Shown: positions 24,001 to 35,900 of the stretch, in pieces
How the letters are laid out: every line of letters begins with the position of its first letter
Position numbering within the stretch: position 1 is the first letter of the stretch
Assembly: GCA_028583415.1 (NCBI GenBank)
Contig: CM053276.1
Span: forward strand, 6,478,663-6,542,662
DNA length: 64,000 nt
From: Protea cynaroides
Taxonomy: Eukaryota; Streptophyta; Magnoliopsida; Proteales; Proteaceae
Direction of reading: 5' to 3'
The notes under the pieces: model-generated
What the model was told of the DNA's origin: nothing
Database searches by the model: none
The model's input: the letters and a program-made list of their open reading frames with translations, nothing else
Program-made: the position numbers and the translations under genes

Positions 24001-27000
24001 GCTTGAGGGTATGGGTAGGCAGAGTCACCCAGGGCCGGCGTGCTGCTCGGGCTTGCTTGAGGGCCCGAGTAGGTTGGCTGGGCCGAAAGGAGCGGCTATG
24101 TCAATTGCTGCGAGTTGTGGGCCGAATGACAGTACTTATTCTATTTAACATGAACTAAGCGGGTGCCCCTAGGGGGTCCGGCGTACAACTGAGACCACTT
24201 AAAAGGAAAGTTGAAAACTACCATATTGGCCAGGACAGATCGACCGACAAGACAACATAAAACAACTTAAAGATAAAAATCGTTCACTGGTAGTATTTGC
24301 GAAGATTGGTGGCATGCCAAGTCATTGGTATTTCTTCACCGCCGAGGGTAGCCAGCTTATAGGATCCTGGTCGGCCGGTTCTGAGGACGCGGTAAGGACC
24401 TTCCCAATTTCGGGCCATCTTCCCTTGATTGGTGGGCTCCGAGATTGACTGCTTTTCTGAGGACGAGGTCTCCGACCCTGAACTGCTTTGGTCGGACTGT
24501 CTTATCGTAGTGCCGAGCGATCGACTGCTGGTATGCTGCCATCCTGAATGCTGCCGACTCCCGCACATCCTCCAAATTGTCCAAGTTAGTCCGGAGATCT
24601 TCTGAGTTGGTATCCTCATTGAAGTTTAGTATCCGGAAAGTGGGATGAAATACCTCGACCAGGACGACCGCCTCCGTGCCGAAGGCAAGCATGAAGGGAG
24701 TTTCGCCCGTGGGTGTCTTGCTGGTTGTCCTGTACGACCAGATGATGCTCGGTAACATATCGACCCACTTCTCCTTTTCATCCGCCACCAGCTTCTTCAG
24801 ACCGGACAATATGGTTTATTTGTTGCCTCAGTCTGTCCGCTTGTTTGTGGGTGGCCGACCGACCCAAAGCGATGGTCGATCCTAAACTTCGGAAGGCTGT
24901 GATGGCCGAGTTGACCTTGTCCAGGTATTTTTGCATCTCTGATTGTCTGGTTTCTTAGTCGCCCTGTACTTGCCGGATGACCAGCTGCGAGTCACCCTGG
25001 ACTATGAGCCGCCAAACGGCCAAGCTTTTTGCTAATCTGAGGCCGGCTAGTAAAGCCTCGTACTCGGCTTCATTGTTCGTGGCACGGAATCCGAATCTCA
25101 CTGTTGATCGGATTTTGAAACCTTTCGGGCTTGTCAGTATTACTCCCGCACCTGCTCGGCCGTCCACGAAGGATCCGTCCACCTGCAGTTTCCACGGGGC
25201 CTAGGTTGGTTCTGGAGCATTCCCTGTTGGAGGTTCGACAACTTCTTCCTCTGGCAGGGTGCTCTCGACAACGAAGTTTGCCAATGCCTGGGCTTTGATG
25301 GCGGTCCTGGGGACGTACTTTATCTCGAACTCGCCGAGCTCCACTGCCCAATTTATGAGCCTGTCGGATATGTCAGGCTTTGATAACACCTTCTTCAGAG
25401 GTGTGTTGGTAAGCACAGAGATAGGGTATACTTGGAAGTATGGTCGTAGTTTCCGCGTAGCTATCACCAGGGCGAGCGCCAGTTTTTCAATGGGCTTGTA
25501 TCTGGTCTCTGCGTCCAACAGCACCTTGCTGACATAATATATAGGCCGTTGCACTCTATCTTCCTCTTTCAGCAGCACGGCACTCACCGCTTGGTCGGAT
25601 ACTGAGGTAAAGTTGCAACTCGTCTCCAGGATTGGGTTTCACCAGCAAAGGCGGTGAGGAAAAGTAAGCCTTGAGGTCCTCGAAGGCTTTCGCCCACTCT
25701 TCATAATATATAGGCCGTCCATTCGAACTTCCTCTCCGCGGTACTAGGTAAAGTTGAACCGTCCGGGGGTTTCCTGAAGAAGGGAAGGTAAGCCTTGAGG
25801 CCTCGGCCGCACTCTTGACATTCGAACTCCCGCCGAGGGCGGCTATGCCGAAGCGGCCGAGGGCTATGCGACCGTTCAGCTCCTGTACTGTTTGGGTCTG
25901 GTCGGCGTGGCCATGTTTAGGATTGCCGTGATCTTCGAGGGGTTGGCTTCTATTCCCCTCTGTGAAACCATGAAACCCAAGAATTTCCCCAACGCGACTC
26001 CGAAGGAACAGTGGGATTCAGCTTCATGTTGTGTCTGCAGAGGACTTGGAATGCCTCGCCGAGGTCGGCTAGATGATGGTCGGCTTGCTGGCTCTTTATT
26101 AGGAAGTCGTCGACATATACTTCCATGTTTCGGCCGATCTGATTTTTGAACACTTTGTTTACCAACCTTTGGTAGGTGGCTCCTGCATTCTTTAGGCCAA
26201 AAGGCATGACCGTATAGCAGAAGAGCCCCTGGTTGGTGATGAAGGAGGTGCACTCCTCGTCAGCCTTCCTTATCTTGATCTGATTGTACCACGAGTACGC
26301 ATCAAGGAAACTGAGCTACTCGTACCCAGCTGTAGCATCTATGGTCGATGTGCGACAGTGGATAGCTATCTTTAGGACAGGCTTGTTGAGGTCTGTGAAA
26401 TCTATGCAGATCCTCCACTTCCCGCTGGCCTTAGGCACCATGACCACGTTCGCCAGCTAGTCTGGATAAGCTACCTCCCATATGAAGCCGGCCGCTAACA
26501 ACTTCTGGACTTCCAAGTTTATAACAGACTGTCGGGCATGTGCGAGGCTCCTCTTCTTCTGTCTGACTGGACGGTGTTGGGGGTCAACAGCCAGGTGATG
26601 TTCGATCACTTCTCTAGGGATTCCTGGCATCTCAGAGGCCGACCTCGCAAACACATCTAGGTTTTGCCTCAGGAATCCTATCAGCTCTTCCCTCTGGTCC
26701 TCAAGTAGCAAGGAGCTGACCTGGAATGTTTTTTCGGGCTGATCGTCCGCCACAGGGATTTGCTCTAACTCCTCAGCGGGCTTTCCCCTGCTCGGAGGGT
26801 CAATATCTCGGACATCCACTATGTGAACTGGTGCTGCTTTCAGGGCTCTTTGACTATTTTTCAGCTCGGTTGTGTACCATCTTCTGGATGTTACTTGGTC
26901 CGTTCGGCATTCTCCGACGCCATTCTCTGTTGGGAACTTCATCACCAAATAGTAGGTGGACATGCATGCCTTGAGCTTGTTCAAGGATGGGCGGCCGAGG

Positions 27001-30000
27001 ATCACATTGTGGGAGGACGACCGATCTACCACCATAAATTCGACCATCACCCTCTGTTGCCTGGGTTTTTGAATGCCTCCTTTTACCGTCACCGGGTCTC
27101 TGGAAAAGCTGATTAGATCAAAGGTGACCGGTTGGAGCTGGTCGTCTCCTAGCTGCATCATTTGGTACGCATGGTAGAATATGATATCTACCGAGCTCCC
27201 TGTATCTACCAGGCACTTGGCGACATCGCAATGTCCGATCCCGGCAGTGAAGACAATGGAATCTTCATGGGGGACTGCCATGTTGACGAGGTCTTCGTCG
27301 CTGAAGGTGATGATTTCTCCAGTCCGCGCCTTTTTGGACGGCCACTCCGTTTTTGCCACTAGACGGGAGTAGGCTTTGGCCGACCGATTAGATGTGTTCC
27401 CGGCTGCCGGTCCTCCTATGATTGTGAGGACTGTCTTTCCCTATGCTTTGGGCCCCTTTATAATGGCATAAACGCCACTATCACCAGGAATATGCAGGCC
27501 CGTAGATGTGCGTGGTCGGTCCCTTGGTTGAGGACTGCCAATGAATCGCCGATCGGATCTTCTTCTCTTCGACGCCGAGCGGGACCTCCTACTTCTGCCC
27601 CTACTTTCTGGTTCAGACTAGGACGGGAAGGACCCGAACTGGATATGCTGTTTGCCTCACAACCGTTCCTTCATCGGTATTTTGGTTTGCTTTGCTCCAA
27701 ACGATTCTCCGATCGTACCAAACTGAACGTCACCGACCTACTATCTGGGAGCAGCAGGACCTCCCTCAGGGTCTCTGTCGTCCCTGCGAGCTACGTTTTG
27801 GTCATCGCCTGCATCCGTTCGGCAGTCGTTTGACTGTTGGTTCGTCGGAGGCAGAGGGGGTAGCTCGCGATCTCACCGAGCTGGCGCTGGTCCCCTGCCA
27901 GCGTCTCTGACGAAATTACGGTAGTAACCGCGCCGGATGAGATCTTCAATTTCCCCCTTGAAGTACTTGCACTCATCCGTGTCATGACTGTGGTCGCGAT
28001 GGAAGCGACAGTATCTGGAACGGTCTTTATTCCTTCCTTCACCTAGGGGCTTCGGAGGTGGTCGGAGGTTCCGATCATTCCTAATTACCACCAGGATCTC
28101 CGTCATCGAAGTGGTGAGCTGAGTATAGTAATCAAAGGTCTTGTATGGGTGTCGGTGTACCTGTTCTTTGCCGGACCTTTGCTTCTTGGGTTCACAGGAG
28201 TTCTGCGTCTGGTCTGCCAACTTGGATCTCTTTTTGTCCGCCGGCTTTTGGTCGGTCTTCAAGGTGTTGACCGCATTGTTTTTCTGTGCCTTGGTCGTTT
28301 CGTCTGCTGAAGCGTACTTCTCGCATCTGGCCAGCAAGTCGTCCAAGTTCTTCGGAGGCTTTTTGGCAAAGGACCAACAAAGCTGCCCGTCCGTCACTCC
28401 GGCCAGGCTCGACATCCTTGATCTCCAGCACTTCGGCATTGAAGCACTTGATGAAGTCCCGCAGGGACTCGCCCTTCTGTTGCTTGACCATCGACAAGTG
28501 GTAGGATGTCTTCTTGCGCACCCGGCTGGCTTGGAAGTGCATCAGGAACTTGTTCGACAGCTGTGCGAACGAAGTGATGCTTCTAGGAGGTAGGTTGTTA
28601 AACCACGTGCGGGCAGCGCCTCTGAGCGTCGAAGGAAACGCTCTGCAGATCAGGCTGTCACTGAGCGGGTAAAAGAGCGTCGTGGAGACGAACGCGTCTA
28701 GATGCTGCTCGAGATCAGTGCTCCCGTTGTAGGAGTCCAGGACGGGCATCTTGAAATTGTCAGGAGGGGGAGCCCTCATGATCTCGTCAGAAAGTGTTGT
28801 GACGGCTGTGTAGGCAGTCCTCGGTGGAGCGACACGGTTATGCTCCACCTACTGGAGCCGTGTAGTCAATTCCAACAACTGCCTCTCGACCTCTGACTGG
28901 GGAGTGGCTGGAGGTGGCGCTACGACCGTCGTCGGCGTCTCTACATTGACTCTCTGGTGGCGGAGGGCGTCGAGGAAGGACCTAGCGTCTCTCTCAGGCG
29001 GAAGAGGTACCCCATGCGCACCCTGCGCTTGGTGGTGGTCGACTGGATGATGCCGGGCAGATGACCCGGCCACACTCCGGGCGGGCTGATGAGAAACCCT
29101 TCTCCAATCACGAAATCCCAAGGGAGGATTACTCGATGCGGCTCTGAATGACGTCGCCGGCGCAGGTTGTTGATGAGCCCCGGACTGGGCCGCTTGTGGT
29201 GCTGGTGCGGGTAGAGGGTTTACTCCTGCTCCTCCGGGGATCGAATTACTTGCTCGAGCGCCCCTAAAGGCTCGAGCCAACTGATCGATCTGCTGCCTCA
29301 GCTCGTCGAATTGTTGACGAGTCACGTACTGAGGGGGTGGTTGCGGCGCCGTCACTCTTGGTGTCTGTGCAGGCGTCGGGGTATGGTTTGCCCCCGGCGT
29401 ACTTGCGCTGCTATCAACCTGAACTTGCACGGACGGTTCAGATGGTTGGTGTGAAGCCTGGGCACGAGTTCTCCTGTGTGCCATCAGAAGTAGTTTGAGG
29501 TTGAGATCCTCGTGCGTTATTCGTCAAACTCAATCAAGAGGGCCCCACGATGGGCGCCAAACTGTTACGGTTGGAAATCGCCTGCCGGCCTGCGATCCGA
29601 GCAACCTGCAATCACAGAGATGAGACAACGGAGTTGGGCGACTAAGCCCCGGGTACACTCCGATGCCTAAGTCAGATTCTCAATGTAAACAGTCAAGAGA
29701 TAGTAGGAAGCTATCTCCAGTTTAGAAAAAGGGGGGAACGATGAGAGAGTTTGAGCGTACGAGAATGAGTGGTGAGATTGTTAGATGATTTACCTTGAGG
29801 GATCGTCCTCTACTTATAGAGATTGGGAAGAAGCATGGAGGCACTAGAACTCAGGGAAGTAGATCGCCAATAGGACTGCCAAGTGTCGCTCTGAGGGACA
29901 CCCAGGTCATAGACTCCGAGTAGGAGTGGGAAACTGTAGCCAAATAAGCTAAGTCGGTCAGCAATAAGAGTGACACGCGTCACCACACAGATAGCCGTAT

Positions 30001-32911
30001 GACCGTGATGATCGGCATCGTATCGTGCTAGGAGAAGGACTCCTCTGACATGACATAGTTGCCTTAGGACTCTGACCTCCAACCAAGAATCGTAACCGAA
30101 TAGGTCTATACCTCTGACCAGCACCGTGCCCTAACAGGACTGTGACTCTGAGCGGTATAAGCCGAGTGCAATACATCATTCATGGTCGGCTTCGAAGATA
30201 AAGGTTGCCACGTGTAAGATTTTAAGTGGATGCTGTTTTTCCCACATAACAGGAAGGAAGTTGAGTACCTATCCTATGTCCTTTCTGAATAGCAATGAGA
30301 ACGAGTGAGGGTTCTTGAGCACTAAGAGAACAAGTGTTACCAGACAAGCTAGAAACAGGTGGAGAAGGATTTGGTTCAAAAGTCGATGCTTGACCAGGTA
30401 TAGTAGTTGTAGTGGTGGTCGATTATATAACTGTCTCCGAACATACACTCGCAACTCTTGGTCAACTGCCTACTGTTTGGAATTATCCGAGTGTTGTCCT
30501 TGTCCAGTGTTAGAAACAACCGGAACTATAGGCAATATATCAGGCTCAAGTTGTGCATCAAATTGCTGAGTTGTAGACTCCTGAGTTGTCTACAACTCAG
30601 CATCCCCAATATTTCCCCCAGGAGAGATGCCCGAAGAGAATATTAGGCCACAGATTCTTGAAATAACACATACATTATAACAAGCACACGAAAGAGGGCG
30701 GGTGGTAACACTGATAGCCTTTTTGAGTGGAAGAGTACCCAATAAAGATGCACTTTGTGGCCCGAGCATCAAGTTTTCCACAGGGGTGATGATTGCGCAC
30801 AAAACAAGTGCAACCAAAGACCTTAGGCAGATTAAGAAAAGAGGATGTCCCTTGAGCAATGTACCTCGAAGTTCCTCCAAAGGAGAGCAAAATTCCATAA
30901 CTCGAGTAGGCATTTTTTTAATGAGATAGGCCCTAGTTGTCACGGCATCGCCTAGGCACTGCCTAGGCGTCTAGGCGGTTTTTCAAACCATTGTTTGTAC
31001 GAAGAATCTGTACATGGGAACTAAACTGGTTCCGAACCAGATTGTAAAATTTTTGAAAACAGCAAAGAACCTCATTTTTGTGACGGAGCAAATAAATCCA
31101 AGTGGTACAAATGTAACAATCAATAAAAATTACAAACCAACAATGTCTAGAAATGGAAACATGATGAGCATGGCCCCAGAGATTTGAACATATTAAAACA
31201 AACAGGACATAACTTCTTTATTCAAACTAGGATAAACCGTACGAGTGTGCTTGGCCAAAACGCAAGCATCAAAATGAAAATTATTTGGAGAACAATACTG
31301 AAATAAAGTGGGAAAAACTTTAGTTAAAGTGCCGAGGGGAAGATGCCCCAATCGCCAGTGCCATTGACATAATGTAGACGAAGAGGAGCCAATATCAGAA
31401 TTAGTGTGACGTGCTTGTCCCATAATGGCAGACCTAGAATCAAAAACATCATCAAGAAGATATAGACCACCACTTTCTCCACCACAACCAATCATTTTCC
31501 CAATTACCAGAGATCCTAGAAAACACAAGACAAAGGAAAAAAAAATGAGACTTTACAATTTAAATCCTGAATAAGACTACTAATAGAGAAGTTGGGAACA
31601 TGTAATACTAATGATAAGGATAATAAAAAAAAATTAAATGAAACCCCTTTCTGGACACAGAGGAGAGAGAACCATCAGCAACTCGAACCTTGCTTTACCA
31701 GATCAAAGGGAATCTCGAAAGAAAGAAATGGAGGAACCAGTCATCCAATCACTAGCGCCAGAATGAAGAACCCAAGGACGGGAACCAACAGAGGCACACT
31801 AACCACCAAAAGAAATACTTGGATGGGAAGTAGAGTGCATATCAGACGTGGCAGGGCTCCAGTTTTGTCATTAGACACCAAAGAAGAGACACCTCATCCT
31901 AGCAGGAGTGGAACGATCATGACCCCGACTATAGCTGGTCAGTCGGCATTCAATTTCCAGTAATATTCTCTAGTATGGAGCTCTTTGCCACAATAATCAC
32001 ACTTGATTGGATCATTGTTCAGAGCAAAACCATCACCAGGTGAGAAAAAAAAAAAACCCCATAGAATGGAGTACCATAACCAAAATAGAGAGTAGAGCGT
32101 TCAAGAGGATTAGGATACAACATAGCAAAACAACGGCTATCCTCCAACCGAACATGGCAATAAGACTGCTCCAGAGATGGGAAAGGATCACAGCTGAGAA
32201 CCTGAGCATGAATCTGACCATACTAAATAGTAAATCCAACCAAGAAATCGTACACATGAAGCTTGTCCTCCCGTTTCTAGAACTTGGTAGCATCAGTTGT
32301 GTAGGAGGCCTGAAAGTCCTCATAAAAATCGGGTTACTGCCACATACTTCGCAACTCTGCATGGTACTGAGACAGAGAGAGTTCTAGCTGCTTGGCTTCA
32401 TGTATCTTCTTCCATAACTCATAAACCTGGGGCAGTGTTACCAACCTGAGAATATGTCGCTTTAGCCACTATCCAGATCATAGCAGCCAAGCCCAGCAAC
32501 AAATAACCACGAGCAATGGTGGGTAACATGGAATTGATAAGGAAGGACATAACCAAAAAAAATTTCAAAACTTCGCTTTTTTTAGATGAATCAATAGTAG
32601 TTGGCTTCATTGTTTTGCCATTAATGTAACCAGCACATCCACGGGCATCAATAAATTAAAAATAAAAAATAAAAATCTGGACCACATCAAATAATTGCTC
32701 CCATCTAACTCAACGGAGCTTATAGGGAACGAGGGAAAACCACCATGAGTCCAAGGACTAACCAATCGGTCAAACTAACAACTCACAAACAAAAGGATGT
32801 CAGCAACCATAGAGACTAAACAGTAAAGAGGGCACAAAACCCTAGTGGCGGTGGAGAAGCACCACCAAGAGCTTGGCAATAATCCTAGGATGAGAACAAG
32901 GCGGCGAGAGT

Positions 32912-32961
<50 letters not shown>

Positions 32962-35900
32962 TGATGCAAAGAGGAGTGTGTCGCCGCGCTAGCTAGAGGA
33001 GATTTTTCAGAAATCCTAGGTTGATCCTAGGTCCAACCTCGCCTCTGATACCATGTTGAGATTTGAGGGAATAATTGGCTTGTGAATATATTTATAGATT
33101 AATACATAACTGCTAGTGTGAATGTTGGCTTGTGAGTATATTTATAGATTAATATATAACAATAAGGAAATATAATAAGGAAAGAATATGAAAGGTAAGG
33201 CTGAGTTGTAATCCTTAGCCTAACATTCACACTAACAGTTACGCCCTTAAGCATATTTCAACTAGTACCTTATGAACTTATGATGCAACCCTATTTTTCT
33301 TAGGTTTTCCATCTTATTAGTTTCATCACTTCCATAATGAATAATGATTAAATTGTGTTTGAAGCAATTGTAAAAACTACAAGCGATTCTTTCTATAAGC
33401 AATCACATTCATTTACCTATGAAAATGGTGCCCATCAATTCGAACAACAATCCATGTGGATGGCATCAACTTGTATTCGACCTCAAAAGATTTCACATAA
33501 TCACATTTGGTTGACCAAACTTTGCAAAAATCCTCCATTGGTATATGTAGCTCATTAATGAGACTTGGGTGCCTTTTCCAAAAGCTTGGCCAGTCTGGAT
33601 CAAAATGGTCCACTATCAGCTTTTTTCGTATTCTTCTAACAGGATCTCCAACCTGATTGTACTTCACAATTTCTTCCACCTGTATTTTTTAGGGAATGGG
33701 GGGAGAGATAATTATCAAAATAACCAAAAGCCATTAAAAGGGAAAAAAAAAAACACACATATCAAGCACCGTATCATTGTTCACTCACTCAGAGCAATAT
33801 ACCTAAATGCTCACAAAAACATAACATAGGTGAGTGATCTAAGCAGATAATGAAACTGCAAAAGGGAAATCCTAATTTAATTAAAACTGTATACCTATCC
33901 TAAGGGTGTCAAAAATGGGCCCGGCCCAGTAGCACGGACCGAGCCGGCCCGAAATAACCCGAACCCAGCCCGGACCGAACCTTAATGGACAGGTTTCGGT
34001 CTCGGCTTGTAAAGCCCGACACCGTTTCAGCCCAGACCGAAATCAGACCGGACCGGCCCGTTAAGAAGCCCGAACTAGCCCGAACACCGGTAAGGTTCAT
34101 CCAGGCCCAATTTCTTAATTTTTATGGTTTTAAATTTTGATGGATTATATTACACTGTTATAGTTCACTTCTTGATCCGAAAGATTATATGAATCTACAG
34201 TTGAAAAAAGTATGTTAATTGTTACAATTTATTGAATTACATACATATAGAAGGAATGATGCTAATTTTATAAAAAATAATAAAATAAGCAATATATCTT
34301 ACATATAAAATTGGCCCGATAAGCTTAATAAGCCCGGTCCGGACCGAATCAGCCCGAAATCACCTCAATAAGCCCAACCCGATAACAAACCGACACCGAA
34401 CCAGCCCGTTAGTTATTGTGTCCAGCGCAGCCCAACCCAGCCCGAACTCTTAATGGACATGTTTTGGGCTGGGCTTATAAAACCCGACACCGATTCAGCC
34501 CGGACCGAAACCGGCCCGGACCGGCCCGTTGACACTAAAGTGTACAATAGGATCCTATCCTAGAGTTAAAATAGGAATAGGACACAAAATAAGTAAATTG
34601 TAACACTCCCCCTCAAGCTGGAGCTGGAGTATAAATATCACCAAGACCCAACTTAGAACAATTCTGAAGAAATAAAGCATTGAACAACCCCTTTGTGAAC
34701 ATATCACCAAGTTAAGAACTGGAACTAGTGAATGGAGTAGACATAACTTTATGCATAATAGCATCACGAACAAAATGATAGTCGACTTCTAAATGTTTTG
34801 TACGTTTTTTGAACATTAGGTTTGTAATACTGTAAAAAAAAATAAAAAAAACCAAAGAAAGAGACCAATAGAAAGGAGAGAAATGGTAGAGGGGGGAGAG
34901 ATTGATTATTTATCTCCCCCTATCCCTCTACTATTTATAATCAATTAGGCAGCCCATGTACAACTATCGACAGTCCATATACAGCTGTATATACAGTCAA
35001 TATACTGTTGTCCATGTACAGTCCATATACAGTTGTCCATATACAACTAATGTACTGTTATCCATGTACATTCCATATACAGCTGTCCATATACAACCAA
35101 TGCACCACTAAGACACACCTAAGACCTAGTCATCATAAGACAAAGAAAGGAAAGATTAAAGATTGTAATCTTAACACTCCCCCTCAAGCTGGGGCATATA
35201 TGTCATCGAGACCCAGCTTGGAACACTGGAGAAGAAAAGTTTCCTTGAACAGAGCTTTTGTAAACATGTCACCGAGTTGTGAACTGGAGCAAGTAAATGG
35301 GGTAGAGACCACTTTACGCATTATAGCATCCCGAACAAAGTGGCGGTCAACTTCTATATGCTTGGTCCTTTCCTTGAACACTGGATTACTGGCAATGTGA
35401 ATAGCTGCTTGATTATCACAATACATAGGAATAGGTTGAGTGATTGGAAACCCCAGTTCACCCAAAATATTCTTCACCCACATAAGTTCTACAGTAGTTT
35501 GAGCCATAGCCCAATACTCAGCTTCAGCATCTGGATCGAGCAATAGTAGCTTGCTTTTTGCTGCGCCATGTGATGAGGTTCCCTCCAAGGAATGTACAGT
35601 AACCAGTAATTGAACGTCGATCATTATCAGCTCCAGCCCAATCAGCGTCAGAATAACCACAGAGTTCAATGTTACTATGAGACGGATAAAGTAACCCTTT
35701 ACCGGGAGCACCCTTGAGATATCGTAATATGCAACATGCAGCTTCCCAATGAACTTGTTTTGGAACCTGCATAAATTGACTAACGACTCCCACAGCATAG
35801 GATATGTCAGGCCTGGTGATAGTAATATAAAGTAGCTTGCCAACAAGATGACGATACTGATGGACATCTGCATAATCCTCCCCATCACAGGTAGCAATTT

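Larger units (their letters stand above)
19555..30251 (-). mobile_element. Tat-lineage Gypsy LTR retrotransposon with antisense extra gene
   Basis: 10.7 kb, bounded by LTRs 19,555-20,252 and 29,563-30,251, and by a perfect 5-bp TSD GGAAG (19,550-19,554 and 30,252-30,256). Order on the minus strand is 5' LTR, PBS (TGGCGCCCATCGTGGGGC), gag, protease, RT, RNase H, residual integrase, spacer with 54-bp tandem repeats, polypurine tract, 3' LTR. An antisense gene on the plus strand lies between the integrase and the 3' LTR. This layout and the archaeal-type RNase H are known for the Tat/Ogre/Retand group. The copy is defective: stops in gag and RT, frameshifts, a local duplication and loss of most of the integrase. 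Confidence 0.92.
30257..33040 (-). pseudogene. Copia-1 gag and integrase remnants
   Basis: Integrase is seen as SGGLYLLDDVFDSRS and WHWRLGHLPLGTLTK (about 31,500-31,330), then LPKVFGCTCFVRNHHPCGKL and RATKCIFIGYSSTQKGYQCY (about 30,830-30,710). A gag-like block ARGYLLLGLAAMIW lies at about 32,520-32,470. Everything is broken by stops. A fragment of the AGGCG hAT family lies at about 30,933-30,985. A (GA)n run occupies 32,917-32,954. Confidence 0.75.
17818..33263 (-). mobile_element. Copia-1 LTR retrotransposon, split by the Tat/Gypsy element
   Basis: The LTRs both start TGTTGAGATTTGAGGGAATA (17,818-17,993 and 33,054-33,263). The PBS is TGGTATCAGAGGC (complement of 33,041-33,053, tRNA-iMet). 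The polypurine tract is adjacent to the 3' LTR (CTCCCCTCAA on plus at 17,994). Flanks TGTAC/AGTAC fit a 5-bp TSD with one change. Coding remnants in order on the minus strand are gag, integrase, RT and RNase H, interrupted at 19,554/30,252 in the integrase-RT linker. Without the insert the element is about 4.7 kb. It is much decayed and lies in the THG1 intron. Confidence 0.88.

Noticed and set aside
23772..24083. Possible CRISPR-like direct repeats
   Set aside because: Units are contiguous without spacers, lie in a plant retrotransposon and have no cas genes; this is a satellite-type array.
30260..30600. Plus-strand short frames near the Tat/Copia-1 border
   Set aside because: They are shadows of the minus-strand Copia integrase-RT linker and contain no motif.
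32775..32969. Ser-Leu repeat frame starting with a signal-like sequence
   Set aside because: It is a translation of the (GA)n microsatellite in the Copia-1 leader.
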